Assembly: GCA_031288555.1 (NCBI GenBank)
Contig: JAITRE010000031.1
Location: 1 to 45,354, forward strand
Direction: 5' to 3'
Length of the DNA stretch: 45,354 bases
Source of the DNA: Oscillospiraceae bacterium
Lineage (GTDB): Bacteria > Bacillota > Clostridia > Oscillospirales > Acutalibacteraceae
The notes under the pieces are model-generated. The model saw only the letters and a program-made list of their open reading frames with translations. It searched no databases and was not told the DNA's origin. Of this stretch, positions 8,197 to 17,366 are shown piece after piece (positions within the stretch are counted from its first letter, which is position 1; each line of letters opens with the position of its first letter). The position numbers were made by a program, and so were the translations under genes.

Positions 8197-8565
8197 GTGA
8201 ACATAAAAAGAGGAGATATTTTTTATGCAGATTTAAGCCCTGTTGTAGGATCAGAACAAGGTGGTGTGCGTCCGGTGCTTATAGTGCAAAATGATATCGG
8301 AAATAGATTTAGCCCCACTGTTATTGCAGCGGCTATAACGAGTCAAAATTCCAAAGCAAATTTGCCTACACACATAAAGCTTGGGGCTTATAACGGTCTT
8401 TCTAAAAATTCTGTTGTTTTGCTTGAACAAATAAGAACAATTGACAAAAAAAGATTGAAAGAAAAAATAGGATCTTTAGATTCGTCGTTTATGGATCGAA
8501 TAGACGAGGCTCTTAGTGTTAGTTTTGGTTTGGGTTTAGAGCGCAAAATAAAACGTGCTACTTAA
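8197..8565 (+). CDS. mazF: MazF/EndoA-type mRNA interferase (toxin), no antitoxin adjacent
   Basis: This is a type II toxin family endoribonuclease that cleaves single-stranded mRNA, similar to Bacillus EndoA (NdoA). The 122-residue product carries the family's [20 protein letters not shown] beginning, the RPVLIVQND and [10 protein letters not shown] strands, and [16 protein letters not shown] 8197 is chosen over GTG 8188 because GGAGAG overlaps the latter and is correctly spaced for 8197. An antitoxin gene (ndoAI/mazE) normally sits immediately upstream; here there is only gene-free DNA. The gene has its own promoter and ends 3 bp from the convergent cysteine desulfurase stop. Confidence 0.94.
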   Translation: MNIKRGDIFYADLSPVVGSEQGGVRPVLIVQNDIGNRFSPTVIAAAITSQNSKANLPTHIKLGAYNGLSKNSVVLLEQIRTIDKKRLKEKIGSLDSSFMDRIDEALSVSFGLGLERKIKRAT

Positions 8566-8568
8566 AGA

Positions 8569-9702
8569 CTACAATTTTTTAATTGCGTTTAAAAGAAAGT
8601 CTATATTATCTTTTGTCGTAAAAATAGATGGTGAAATTCTAACAGCACCCTTGTCTAAAGTTTTAAAAAATGCATGTGCAAGGGGTGCACAGTGAAGTCC
8701 TGCACGCACACATATGTTTTCGCTATTCAAAAAAAAGGCGACTTCTTCGCTTTTTTTGTTTTTTACATTAAAAGATAAAATTGGTACGTGATGCTCAAAA
8801 TTAGGTTTATCAGTATAAAGTTCAATATAAGAAATCTGACTGAGATTGTTGTATAAATATAGAATTAATTCAAACTTGTGTTTAAACATATTCTCTGTGC
8901 TCAAATTATTAACAAACTCTATTCCTTTTTTGAGCCCTAAAATTCCAGGAACATTTAAAGTCCCGCTTTCGAATTTCTCGGGAATTTCATTTGGTTGATC
9001 CAAAAAAATAGAATTTGTGCCAGTGCCTCCTTCTAAAATAGTGTCGAGTTTTTCTATGTTGTCTGAAATAAGTAGCCCGACCCCACAAGGCCCATAAAGA
9101 TTTTTATGCCCAGATACGCACAAAAAATCTATTTTACTTTTCTTTAAATTAATCTTTATAACTCCAGCAGTTTGTGCTGCGTCTACTAAAACTTGTATAC
9201 CTTTTTTATGTGCAAAATCTACTATTTCTTCAATAGGAAGCCTAATTCCCCAAACATTCGAAGCATGAAGACAAACTAATAATTTTGTTTTTTCATTTAC
9301 AACTTTAGAAAATTCTAAAAGAGTTTTTTCTTTATTTTTAGGATAAATTTCTACTTTAGAAAAACTAATATGAGAATTACAAAGTTTTTTCAAAGGTCTT
9401 ACAACAGCATTGTGTTCAAAACAAGAAATAACAACATGATCCCCCGGTTTCAACAATCCTTTTAAAACCATATTAATCGCTAAAGTACAATTTAAAGTAA
9501 AAACTACACTTTCGGGCCCTTTTGCTTCAAAAAAATCAGCAACAGCTTTTCTACACTCATAAACAAGACCTGCTGTTTTTATTGATAGTTCGCATGAACT
9601 TCTTCCAGGATTCACACCATATTTTTTAATTGCATTTGCAACGGCATTAACTACTTCAATGGGCTTTGGAAATGTTGTAGCAGCATTATCAAGATAAATC
9701 AC
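8569..9702 (-). CDS. Cysteine desulfurase family protein (PLP-dependent, class V aminotransferase fold)
   Basis: Cysteine desulfurases take sulfur from cysteine for Fe-S clusters or thio-modified tRNA. The 377-residue protein has the LDNAATT beginning, His97 (FEHNAV), Asp174 (LVDAAQTAG), the PLP lysine Lys200 (VSGHKNLYGP) and a catalytic-type Cys338 in the RAGLHCAP loop, so it looks active. It resembles the stand-alone clostridial desulfurase group more than IscS or SufS, but the specific sulfur acceptor cannot be told; no iscU or suf gene is nearby. It starts with GTG 9702, 4 nt after the gpmI stop, so it is probably co-transcribed with gpmI. Confidence 0.88.
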   Translation of the reverse strand: MIYLDNAATTFPKPIEVVNAVANAIKKYGVNPGRSSCELSIKTAGLVYECRKAVADFFEAKGPESVVFTLNCTLAINMVLKGLLKPGDHVVISCFEHNAVVRPLKKLCNSHISFSKVEIYPKNKEKTLLEFSKVVNEKTKLLVCLHASNVWGIRLPIEEIVDFAHKKGIQVLVDAAQTAGVIKINLKKSKIDFLCVSGHKNLYGPCGVGLLISDNIEKLDTILEGGTGTNSIFLDQPNEIPEKFESGTLNVPGILGLKKGIEFVNNLSTENMFKHKFELILYLYNNLSQISYIELYTDKPNFEHHVPILSFNVKNKKSEEVAFFLNSENICVRAGLHCAPLAHAFFKTLDKGAVRISPSIFTTKDNIDFLLNAIKKL

Positions 9703-9706
9703 AAAA

Positions 9707-11233
9707 TCAAACCTTTTTAATCAAACTATCTTGCGTCATTTCACAAGGTTTTTTAAAACCCAATATTTCAAGCATAGTCGGTGCAACATTTGTAATAGAA
9801 AAATCGCCTTCATTTAGCAGCTCGCAATAAAAATTTGCTATGCAAAAAGGAACTAAATTTGTTGTATGAGATGTGAAAAAAGTTGAATCTTCCTTAAACA
9901 TTTTTTCAGCATTTCCGTGGTCAGCTGTTATAATTAAAATAGAATTTGTTTTTTTAACTTCTTCATAAATTTTTCCCACACAAATATCAACTGTCTTTAC
10001 GGCTTTCATAGTCGCTTCAAAATTGCCAGTGTGTCCAACCATATCGCAATTTGCAAAATTTAAAATTATAACGTCGAAAAAATTTTTTCTCATTTCTTCA
10101 ATGGCTTTTTTTGTAATTTCAAATGCACTCATTTCAGGACACAAACTATAATTGCTAACTTTTGGAGATGGCACTAATATTCGTTGCTCTAAATTAAAAG
10201 GAGTTTGTTTGCCGCCATTTAAAAAAAATGTCACATGAGCATATTTTTCGGTTTCAGCTATTCTTAGTTGTCTTAAATTTTTTTCTGATATAATTTCTGC
10301 AAATGTATTTTTTAAATCTTTTTTTTTAAACGCAACTTTAACATTTAAATTTTCAGGATCATAACAAGTAAAAGATAAAAAACGACCTGCTAAATTCTTA
10401 TTCGTTTTAAACTTATTAAATGAATAATTTGTAAAACACTCTGTAAATTGCTTAGCCCTATCTGCCCTAAAATTAAGAAAAATAAAAAAATCTTTTTTTT
10501 CATCTATAGGTTTTGAATTTTGAAATGCACAAGGTAGAAAAAATTCATCTGTCACATTTCTGCTATAAGATTTTTCTATCGCTTCAATCGGATCTTTAAA
10601 TAAATCTCCTTCGCAATTTGCAATAACATCATACGCCTTTTTAACTCTTTCCCAGCGATTATCTCTATCCATTACGTAATATCTACCAGAAATAGTAGAG
10701 ATTTCACCTATTTTCAATTTCTTTATTTTTTCTACACATTTTTTAACAAAAAAAATTCCAGAATTAGAAGGAGCGTCACGTCCATCTAATATCGCATGAA
10801 TATTAACTTTATCTAAACCTTTTGACTTCGCAAGATCTAAAATCGCAAATAAATGATCAATATGCCCGTGTACTCCTGAGTCTGAAACAATTCCTAAAAG
10901 ATGAAGCGTGCCATTGCTTTTTATAGTAGTGTCTATTGCTGATAAAATTTCCTTATTAGTGAAAAAACTTTTATCTTGTAAAGATTTTTGTATTTTTGTA
11001 AACTCTTGAAGCACAACTCTTCCTGCTCCAATGCTCATATGACCAACTTCACTGTTTCCCACTTGGCCATCTGGAAGACCCACAGCTAAACCAGAAGCAC
11101 GTAATTTTATAAATGGATTTTTATTAAAAATATTATCAATGTTATTTTTTTCAACACTTTTTATAGCATTACCAAAAGTATCATCAGATAAACCATAGCC
11201 ATCAAGTATAACTAGTACTAACGAGTTTACCAT
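9707..11233 (-). CDS. gpmI: 2,3-bisphosphoglycerate-independent phosphoglycerate mutase
   Basis: It interconverts 3- and 2-phosphoglycerate in glycolysis using two Mn ions and a phosphoserine intermediate. The 508 residues are the normal length. Features seen: metal ligand Asp11 (ILDGYGL), catalytic Ser61 in GNSEVGHMSIGAGR, the HIDHLFA and DGRDAPSNSG motifs, and the C-terminal metal motifs NCDMVGHTGN and TADHGNAEKM. ATG 11233 follows GGAGGAG. In Firmicutes gpmI usually sits in the gap-pgk-tpi-gpm-eno cluster; here it is placed behind neuB-neuC and before a desulfurase, on one strand. Confidence 0.97.
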   Translation of the reverse strand: MVNSLVLVILDGYGLSDDTFGNAIKSVEKNNIDNIFNKNPFIKLRASGLAVGLPDGQVGNSEVGHMSIGAGRVVLQEFTKIQKSLQDKSFFTNKEILSAIDTTIKSNGTLHLLGIVSDSGVHGHIDHLFAILDLAKSKGLDKVNIHAILDGRDAPSNSGIFFVKKCVEKIKKLKIGEISTISGRYYVMDRDNRWERVKKAYDVIANCEGDLFKDPIEAIEKSYSRNVTDEFFLPCAFQNSKPIDEKKDFFIFLNFRADRAKQFTECFTNYSFNKFKTNKNLAGRFLSFTCYDPENLNVKVAFKKKDLKNTFAEIISEKNLRQLRIAETEKYAHVTFFLNGGKQTPFNLEQRILVPSPKVSNYSLCPEMSAFEITKKAIEEMRKNFFDVIILNFANCDMVGHTGNFEATMKAVKTVDICVGKIYEEVKKTNSILIITADHGNAEKMFKEDSTFFTSHTTNLVPFCIANFYCELLNEGDFSITNVAPTMLEILGFKKPCEMTQDSLIKKV

Positions 11234-11305
11234 AAAACTCCTCCATTAAATCTTAAAATTTTTGAACAAAAAACTTTAAGCCACTTCACAGCATACTTTT
11301 AAAAA

Positions 11306-12466
11306 TTAAAAATCATAAAACTCTTTTTTAACATCAAGCTTTCCATTTAAAAGAAATTCAATAATAACTTCTACAATTTTTTCAGAAGTATTTTTGCCTT
11401 CATAAGGATTTTTCAAAGTTTTTATTTTATTTTTGAAGTCAACACACATAACTTTATGTATAGCTTTTAAAATTTCAGCAGAACTAAGATCGCAATCTAC
11501 TGTATTAAAAGCTCTAACTCTTCCTTCTTGTCGTGCACCTATATTAATGTTTGGAATAAAAAAACTAGGCGATTCATAAATCCCACTCGAAGAATTTCCA
11601 ATAATCATGTCACAATATTTCATTGCACTTAAATAATATTTTCTACCAAGATTATCAAAAAATATGCGATTTTTAGGATTTTCATTCACAAAATTGCAAA
11701 TTGCTTTGTTTACAACTCTACCACCTTTGTCAGCATTCGCTTTCGTAAAAATTATTTTTAAATTTAAACATTTAAGCGCATTAATCAATTCACTTATTTG
11801 ATTTTCTACACTTTTCTTTGAAATAGTCTCCGGATGAAATGTGATAAGAACGTATGGTTTATCAAGTTTAAAATTTATACATTTTTCAAGATCATTTTTT
11901 GACAATAACTTTTCATTTAAAACATTTTCCAACGAAAGTTCTCCAAAAGCAAAAACACGATTAGGATTTTCACCAAGCTGTATTACTCTTCTGCGATACT
12001 CATCGTTTGCAACAAAATGCAAGTAAGAAAATTTTGTTATAGCATGGCGAATATTGTCATCAATCGCACCTTTAGTAATTTCACCACCACTTATATGAGC
12101 TATTGGTATCATTTCGTTTAATGCGCTAAAGCAAACTGGTAGTAATTCATATCTATCTCCAAGAATAACTAATAAATCAGGCTTATTTTTAGAAAAATAA
12201 TCAGCAAAGCCAAATAATTCAACTGCCATAGACTTACTTATTGCGCTTGCAGAATCACTAGCAAGTAACATATCTATTTTTTCTTTTATTTCAAAGCCAT
12301 CATCTAAAATTTTTTTATAAGTATTACCAAATTCTTGGCATAAATGAGCACCTGTTACGACAAGATCAAGTTTTAAGAAACTCCTTTCTTTAATTTTTTT
12401 TAAAAGAGGATAAAGACCATCATATTCAGCTCTTGTAGCGGTGACAACGCATATCGTTTTAGACAA
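11306..12466 (-). CDS. neuC: UDP-N-acetylglucosamine 2-epimerase (hydrolysing), NeuC/LegG type
   Basis: This family inverts C2 of a UDP-amino sugar and hydrolyses UDP, giving ManNAc (sialic acid route) or its 6-deoxy-diacetamido analogue (legionaminic route). The 386 residues show the hydrolysing-type layout: N-terminal TATRAEYDGLYPLL, VILGDRYELLP, HISGGEITKGAIDDNIRHA, then a second Rossmann half with FITKANAD-like and IGNSSSGIYE motifs (as ITFHPET, IFTKANADKGG, GNSSSGIYES). The start is TTG 12466, since no better in-frame start exists; the ribosome-binding site is weak. neuB lies 39 bp upstream, which supports a nonulosonic acid pathway. Sequence alone does not tell NeuC from LegG. Confidence 0.87.
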   Translation of the reverse strand: MSKTICVVTATRAEYDGLYPLLKKIKERSFLKLDLVVTGAHLCQEFGNTYKKILDDGFEIKEKIDMLLASDSASAISKSMAVELFGFADYFSKNKPDLLVILGDRYELLPVCFSALNEMIPIAHISGGEITKGAIDDNIRHAITKFSYLHFVANDEYRRRVIQLGENPNRVFAFGELSLENVLNEKLLSKNDLEKCINFKLDKPYVLITFHPETISKKSVENQISELINALKCLNLKIIFTKANADKGGRVVNKAICNFVNENPKNRIFFDNLGRKYYLSAMKYCDMIIGNSSSGIYESPSFFIPNINIGARQEGRVRAFNTVDCDLSSAEILKAIHKVMCVDFKNKIKTLKNPYEGKNTSEKIVEVIIEFLLNGKLDVKKEFYDF

Positions 12467-12505
12467 ATTTCTTCTACCTTTCTTTTTCGTCTATAAATTT
12501 ATAAA

Positions 12506-13507
12506 TTAATTTTTTATAATTTCAATTGCTTCATCTTTTTTATAATATCGATTTGATTCTTTACCCAAAATTTCAAACCACTTCATAGGGCTAATACCTA
12601 TAGCAGGTCTTTTGACAGTTAAATTTTTTTCAGTAAAAATTTCTCCTTTACTAATATTTTTCTTTGCAACTATACTTTTTCTCGCAATTAAAATATTTTT
12701 CTCTTCAGATTTAGTTACAAATTTTTTTCTATTTCCTAAAGAAACTTCAATTTCTCTAATACTTCTTACCATAATTTTAAGTTCTTTCGGATCTAAGCTT
12801 GCTTTATGATCTGGCCCTTGCATGTTTTTATCAAGAGTGAAGTGCTTTTCAATAACACTGGCGCCTAATGCTACCGCCGCTATTGGAACTGAAATTCCAG
12901 TTGTATGATCTGAATAACCAAATCTACAGTTAAATTTTTCTCCTAATGTTCTCATGGCAAGTAAATTTACATCTTCAAATGGAGTCGGATATTCTGTGTT
13001 ACAATGCAGAATTATAATTTCATTAGAAGAATATCGACGAATAGCAGAAACAGCTTGTTCAATTTCAAAAACTTCACACATTCCGGTTGAAAGAAGAATA
13101 GGTTTGTTAAATTTTGAAATTTGAATTAAATACGGTAAATTTGTAATTTCTCCTGAAGGAACTTTCCAAAAAGGAACATCAAAATTTGACAAAAAATCAA
13201 TACTTTCAAAATCAAAAGCTGTAGACAAAAAAATAATACCTACTTTTTTACAATATAAGTAAAGCTCTTCAAATTCAGAAAAAGAAAGCTCTAATTTTTT
13301 TAACATTTCAAATTGGCTTTCAGCATCTTTATTAAACTCTTTTTGATATTGAGCTTTCGCTGCATATTTTGTAACTAAATTTTCGGTTTTAAAAATTTGA
13401 AACTTAACAGCATCTGCTTTAGATTCTTTAGCAACATCCACAAGTTTCTTAGCAAGTAACAAACTGCCGTTATGATTATCTCCCGCTTCGGCAATCACAA
13501 AAACCAT
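12506..13507 (-). CDS. neuB: Nonulosonic (N-acetylneuraminic/legionaminic) acid synthase with SAF domain
   Basis: NeuB condenses PEP with ManNAc or a related hexose to make a nine-carbon acid. The 333 residues have the NeuB TIM barrel (IAEAGDNHNGSLLLAKKLVD at the N-terminus, AVKFQIFKTENL, KVPSGEITN, LLSTGM, LHCNTEYP, GYSDHTTG, EKHFTLDKNMQGPDH) and a C-terminal SAF antifreeze-like domain (about 270-330). It starts at ATG 13507 after AGAGG. It is the first recognisable gene of neuB-neuC-gpmI-desulfurase. The CMP-activating enzyme NeuA and any sialyltransferase are not in this window, so the end use (surface glycan, exopolysaccharide, spore coat) is unknown. Confidence 0.92.
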   Translation of the reverse strand: MVFVIAEAGDNHNGSLLLAKKLVDVAKESKADAVKFQIFKTENLVTKYAAKAQYQKEFNKDAESQFEMLKKLELSFSEFEELYLYCKKVGIIFLSTAFDFESIDFLSNFDVPFWKVPSGEITNLPYLIQISKFNKPILLSTGMCEVFEIEQAVSAIRRYSSNEIIILHCNTEYPTPFEDVNLLAMRTLGEKFNCRFGYSDHTTGISVPIAAVALGASVIEKHFTLDKNMQGPDHKASLDPKELKIMVRSIREIEVSLGNRKKFVTKSEEKNILIARKSIVAKKNISKGEIFTEKNLTVKRPAIGISPMKWFEILGKESNRYYKKDEAIEIIKN

Positions 13508-13553
13508 AAAATAACCTCTAATATATAAAAATACAATAAACTTTCTATAACAA

Positions 13554-13961
13554 TTATTTTAAGTTCAAAGCTTTCAAAAGCCAAGCATCCGCTATGTCAA
13601 TCGCTGAATAAAGCCCATTTTTTTCGCTTTTTTTTACTATTCTCTTCATATCGTCTAAATCAGGATCTGTATCTAAGAGCTGCACAGATACTTTTGTTGC
13701 GACATTCAGATCTAAAAATTTCTTTTTGCTTTTTATCTGCAACTTAATAACAAAATCCTTCGACATATCCCCATAGTAAATTGTTTCATTATATCTAACG
13801 AGAGGATTATTTTTATAAAATAAAAAATTTTTACTGCTTTTCCTTTTTGCATCAACATTACTCAAACTCTCTTCGTTAAAATTCGATTTAGTTTTTTTGA
13901 GTTTGTTATTTTCTTTTTTTTTCTTTGATGTTTCACCTTGCGTTAAAGACTCTTTCCTCAC
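13554..13961 (-). CDS. Uncharacterised small protein with Lys/Ser-rich N-terminal tail
   Basis: The 135-residue product has a low-complexity, Lys/Asn/Ser-rich first 45 residues followed by a compact-looking domain (about 46-135) with NPLVRYNETIYYGDMS, a central KFLDLNVATKVSVQLL strand region and DIADAWLLKAL near the end. The domain reads like a family of short clostridial proteins of unknown function that I recall only vaguely, so I give no name. GTG 13961 is preceded by AAGGGGGT at good spacing, which supports the start. It is upstream of neuB on the same strand with a 46-bp gap and may be the first gene of that transcript. Confidence 0.75.
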   Translation of the reverse strand: MRKESLTQGETSKKKKENNKLKKTKSNFNEESLSNVDAKRKSSKNFLFYKNNPLVRYNETIYYGDMSKDFVIKLQIKSKKKFLDLNVATKVSVQLLDTDPDLDDMKRIVKKSEKNGLYSAIDIADAWLLKALNLK

Positions 13962-14015
13962 ACTCTACCCCCTTATAACATCAGTCACAAAATTTACTTA
14001 TTTAAGTCAGCTAAT

Positions 14016-14045
14016 TTTAAAAATTAAAAATTTTTAATTTTTAAA
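14016..14045. repeat. 30-bp perfect A/T palindrome between divergent genes
   Basis: Every base from 14016 to 14045 pairs with its mirror position around the centre 14030/14031; the sequence contains only A and T. It lies upstream of both the uncharacterised minus-strand gene and ispE on the plus strand, so it is not an end-of-gene terminator. Confidence 0.6.
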
Positions 14046-14213
14046 CCTAGTTTATAAATTCCTTGCTAACGATATTCTAAAAACTAACAAATAATATAGT
14101 TTTAAATTGAACCAACTGAAGAAAAGTGCAATAATATTCATTACTCCACTTAGACTACTTATATTTTAACTTTACTATAAAAATCAGTCAAATCAAAATT
14201 TAGGAGAATTTTT

Positions 14214-15086
14214 TTGAAAATAACAATGTACGCACCAGCAAAAATAAATTTATTTTTCAATATTCTTTCAAAACAAAAAGATTCCTATCATACAATAAAT
14301 ACTGTTATGCAATCCGTGGATATTTACGACATTTTAACTATAGAAAAAACTGCAAACGATAAAATACAGCTAAAAGGAGATCTTGAAAACATTTGTAAAG
14401 TCAAGGATAATACCGCACACAAGGCTGCTAAAGCTTTTTTAAAGCACGCAAAATTAAATTTTGGTTTAACAATATTTTGTCAAAAAAAAATCCCTGTTGA
14501 ATCCGGATTAGGTGGAGAAAGTGCCGACGCATCCGCAGTTCTTTTAGCACTTAATAAAATGTTTTTTAATAAATTTGAAACAGAAAAGCTTTGTAAAATA
14601 GCAAAAAATATCGGAGCAGACATACCTTTCTTTATTAATGGAGGTTGCGTTTTTGCAAAAGGAATAGGAGAAAAAATAAATCCTATTAAAACTAAATTAA
14701 GATTTTTTTTAGTAATAGTTAAACCAAGTTTTGGCGTATCTACAAAAAAAGCATACAAAATCTTTGATGAAAAAAAAATAATTTTTGCTGAAAACTGTGG
14801 AGATTTTATAAAAAAAGTAGAAAAAAACAATTTAAAAGAAGTTTCCGAAAGCCTCTTTAATTGTTTTGAAGGTACTTTAAATATAAAAGAAATATTTGAT
14901 ATAAAAAATAAATTTAAAAATTATAAAGCGTTAGGTTCTTCAATGAGTGGTAGCGGTTCAGCTGTTTTCGGAATTTTTGAAGATAGAAAAACAGCAGAAT
15001 TTTGTTTTTTAAAATTTAGAAAAGAATATGAGCATGTATTTATTTGCAAAACCATTAATTTTGGTTGCAGAATTTTTAAAAAATAA
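14214..15086 (+). CDS. ispE: 4-diphosphocytidyl-2-C-methyl-D-erythritol kinase (TTG start)
   Basis: IspE is the GHMP kinase that phosphorylates CDP-methylerythritol in the MEP route to isoprenoids. The 290-residue protein has APAKINLF with Lys10, the glycine-rich phosphate loop PVESGLGGESADAS (the usual GGGSSDAA is altered to GGESADAS), and Asp136 in GADIPFF, plus SGSGSAVFG near the end. The substrate-loop GYH appears as SYH. TTG 14214 is the start, 6 nt after AGGAGA. It stands alone on the plus strand; the convergent tRNA-Gln/ftsZ unit follows. I see no clear terminator in 15087-15330. Confidence 0.93.
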   Translation: MKITMYAPAKINLFFNILSKQKDSYHTINTVMQSVDIYDILTIEKTANDKIQLKGDLENICKVKDNTAHKAAKAFLKHAKLNFGLTIFCQKKIPVESGLGGESADASAVLLALNKMFFNKFETEKLCKIAKNIGADIPFFINGGCVFAKGIGEKINPIKTKLRFFLVIVKPSFGVSTKKAYKIFDEKKIIFAENCGDFIKKVEKNNLKEVSESLFNCFEGTLNIKEIFDIKNKFKNYKALGSSMSGSGSAVFGIFEDRKTAEFCFLKFRKEYEHVFICKTINFGCRIFKK

Positions 15087-15330
15087 TTTTACAAAATTAA
15101 AATCGATTTTTCTTTAAACTCTAAAATATAACCAAAAACACTAAATTTAATAGTAAATTCTTTGTTATTCTAAAGTTAAACCTACCATTTTCTTCATACA
15201 AACTTTAATAACAATCTATTCTCTATCTTCTTTAAAAATTAATTTTTCACAAAATTCTTCACTTAATATATCCTACATAAATCAACACAAACTTTAAAAT
15301 AAAAAAGCTCACATAAACACACCGCCATAC

Positions 15331-15404
15331 TGGCTGCGGAACTAGGATTCGAACCCAGACAAACAGAGTCAGAGTCTGCTGTGCTACCATTACACAATTC
15401 CGCA
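15331..15404 (-). tRNA. tRNA-Gln (anticodon CTG), CCA encoded
   Basis: On the minus strand the acceptor arm TGCGGAA/TTCCGCA, D-arm, anticodon stem GCAGA/TCTGT with loop CTCTGAC, and T-arm with GGTTCGAATCC form a full cloverleaf. Loop positions 34-36 are CTG, reading CAG (Gln). The discriminator is G and CCA is encoded. Its 5' end is 24 nt after the ftsZ stop on the same strand, so it is probably made from the ftsZ transcript and cut out by RNase P. Confidence 0.95.
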
Positions 15405-15428
15405 ACAAAAAAAGTAGCCATTTGTTAT

Positions 15429-16568
15429 TTATTTTCTATTAAAAATAGACATAATATCATAAAAAGTATCATCTTCTTCAAGAGAAACGGTTTGCTTTTT
15501 TGTATTTTCTTGACTTTTATTTTTAGACTTATTTTCACTACAAGAAATGCTATCATCTATCGAAGAATCATTTTTTTCGTTCGAAGAATTTTTTTGGCAA
15601 GAAGGCGATTCCACATCTTCAAATCCAGTTGCAATAACAGTAACATTCATCACATCCTCAAGTGATTCATCAAAAGCTGCCCCCCAAATAATATTAGCTT
15701 CACTGTCAGCTTGTTGCGCAATCATGCTTGAAGCAGTCTCTATTTCATCAAGCCCTATATCCGGAGAAGAAGTTATATTAATTATTACACCTTTAGCCCC
15801 GTTAATTGCAGTTTCAAGCAAAGGGCTAGAAATAGCCATATTAGCAGCTACTTCTGCCTTATCTTTTCCAACCGCAGAACCAACACCCATATGGGCGTAC
15901 CCAGCATTTTTCATCACAGCCGTAACGTCTGCAAAATCCAAATTAACCAAACCCGGTAATAAAATTAAATCAGAAATACTTTGCACCCCTTGTCGAAGCA
16001 CATCATCCGCAACAGCAAAAGCATTCATAAGAGTTATCCGTTGTTCACTTGCGTACTTTAACCTTTCGTTTGGAATCACAACAAGTGAATCAACATGTTC
16101 TTTTAAAGCGCAAATACCATTTTCAGCTTGTACCATGCGTCTTTTTCCTTCAAAAGCAAACGGCTTTGTAACAATTCCTATTGTTAAAACACCCAATTCT
16201 CTAGCAACTTGCGCAACAATAGGAGCTGCACCAGTTCCTGTTCCTCCGCCCATTCCAGCAGTAATAAACACCATATCCGTGCCTCTGATAGCCGCACAAA
16301 TATCTTCCCTGCTTTCTTCCGCAGCTTTTTGGCCTACATCTGGCCTTGAACCAGCACCTTTTCCATGGGTAATTTTTTCACCAATTTGAATCTTTTGAGT
16401 AGCCTTTGACCGCAAAAGAGCCTGCTTATCTGTATTAACAGAAACAAACTCCACACACCTAACACCAGAAGCCACCATGCGATCTAAAGCATTTCCACCT
16501 CCTCCGCCTACTCCTACAACTTTAATTTGTACTATGCTTTCAAAATCATTTTCTAACTCAAAAGGCAT
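15429..16568 (-). CDS. ftsZ: Cell division protein FtsZ
   Basis: FtsZ is the tubulin-like GTPase that forms the division ring. The 379-residue protein has [15 protein letters not shown] (about 18-31), the GTP-binding tubulin signature GGGTGTG at about 107-113, the catalytic T7 loop around NLDFAD (209-213), a Ser/Asn/Lys-rich linker (about 325-365) and a C-terminal peptide ending in SIFNRK that would bind partners such as FtsA or SepF. ATG 16568 is preceded by GGGGTG. No ftsA or ftsQ is adjacent; upstream is a 384-bp gap and the rpsR operon, downstream is tRNA-Gln. Confidence 0.97.
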   Translation of the reverse strand: MPFELENDFESIVQIKVVGVGGGGGNALDRMVASGVRCVEFVSVNTDKQALLRSKATQKIQIGEKITHGKGAGSRPDVGQKAAEESREDICAAIRGTDMVFITAGMGGGTGTGAAPIVAQVARELGVLTIGIVTKPFAFEGKRRMVQAENGICALKEHVDSLVVIPNERLKYASEQRITLMNAFAVADDVLRQGVQSISDLILLPGLVNLDFADVTAVMKNAGYAHMGVGSAVGKDKAEVAANMAISSPLLETAINGAKGVIINITSSPDIGLDEIETASSMIAQQADSEANIIWGAAFDESLEDVMNVTVIATGFEDVESPSCQKNSSNEKNDSSIDDSISCSENKSKNKSQENTKKQTVSLEEDDTFYDIMSIFNRK

Positions 16569-16952
16569 AATTCACACCCCTTAAAACGTGCTCATTTCAA
16601 TTTAAACACTTGCAACAAAAAATTGCAATTAAAATTTATAAAATTAAAAACATTAATAATTCTTTTCTACAACCACAACAAATTTTTTTAAAAATATCAA
16701 AATAAAAACTTCATTTTAAAAATAAAAAACTACTATTTAAAGTTCAAAAATATATTTTTAATAAAACATTTGATTCTTATAAAAGCTTAAAAAAGAAATT
16801 AACAACATTTTAAGTACATAAAACACATAGTTGTAACAATAAAAATTAAAATTTACAATAATAAAACTCTATATTATGTGCCAAACATTATTTAAATTTA
16901 AAAAATAACAACAAAAACTTTACTTAAGTTAAACTTAAATAAAAACACATAT
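16569..16952. other. Gene-free gap between rpsR and ftsZ
   Basis: It is nearly all A+T with no ORF bearing a ribosome-binding site. A short minus-strand hairpin TTAAGT-TTA-ACTTAA near 16922-16938 followed by GTAAAGTTTTT may weakly end the rpsF-ssb-rpsR transcript. The ftsZ promoter should lie here but was not identified. Confidence 0.5.
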
Positions 16953-17225
16953 TTAATCACTTGTATACGGTAAAAGCGACAAATGTCTCGCTCTTTTTAT
17001 CGCAGTAGCAAGTTTACGTTGATGGGCTCCGCAAGTACCAGTAGCTCTACGCGGAAGAATCTTAGCTCTTTCTGAAAGAAATCTCTTAAGTTTTAAAATA
17101 TCTTTATAATCAACAATATGCGTTCTATTAACACAAAACGCACAAACTTTCTTTTTACCCCCTCTTCTGTATCCTCCAGAATGATGGCGGTTATCATTAT
17201 CTTTTTTATTATATCCTTGAGACAT
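16953..17225 (-). CDS. rpsR: 30S ribosomal protein S18, zinc-binding form
   Basis: S18 pairs with S6 on the platform of the small subunit. The 90-residue protein has a Gly/Arg/His-rich N-terminal tail, then CAFC (zinc-type Cys pair), [34 protein letters not shown] as the conserved core, and [17 protein letters not shown] precedes ATG 17225. It is the last gene of rpsF-ssb-rpsR, the standard bacterial order. Confidence 0.97.
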   Translation of the reverse strand: MSQGYNKKDNDNRHHSGGYRRGGKKKVCAFCVNRTHIVDYKDILKLKRFLSERAKILPRRATGTCGAHQRKLATAIKRARHLSLLPYTSD

Positions 17226-17366
17226 TACTTTTTCCCTCCTTGAACTAAAAACAAAAATGCAAAAATCAATAATTTTAACAAATTAAAATATTAAAGAATT
17301 AAACTCAATAAATAAAACTAAACTTTTATCAAATAAAAAATTAAATGAAACAGCAAAACACAATAA

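Noticed and set aside
15547..16389. A 280-codon open frame on the plus strand inside ftsZ
   Set aside because: It is antisense to the certain ftsZ gene, its product is Ser/Ala/Pro-rich without a recognisable fold, and it has no ribosome-binding site; it is a by-product of ftsZ codon usage.
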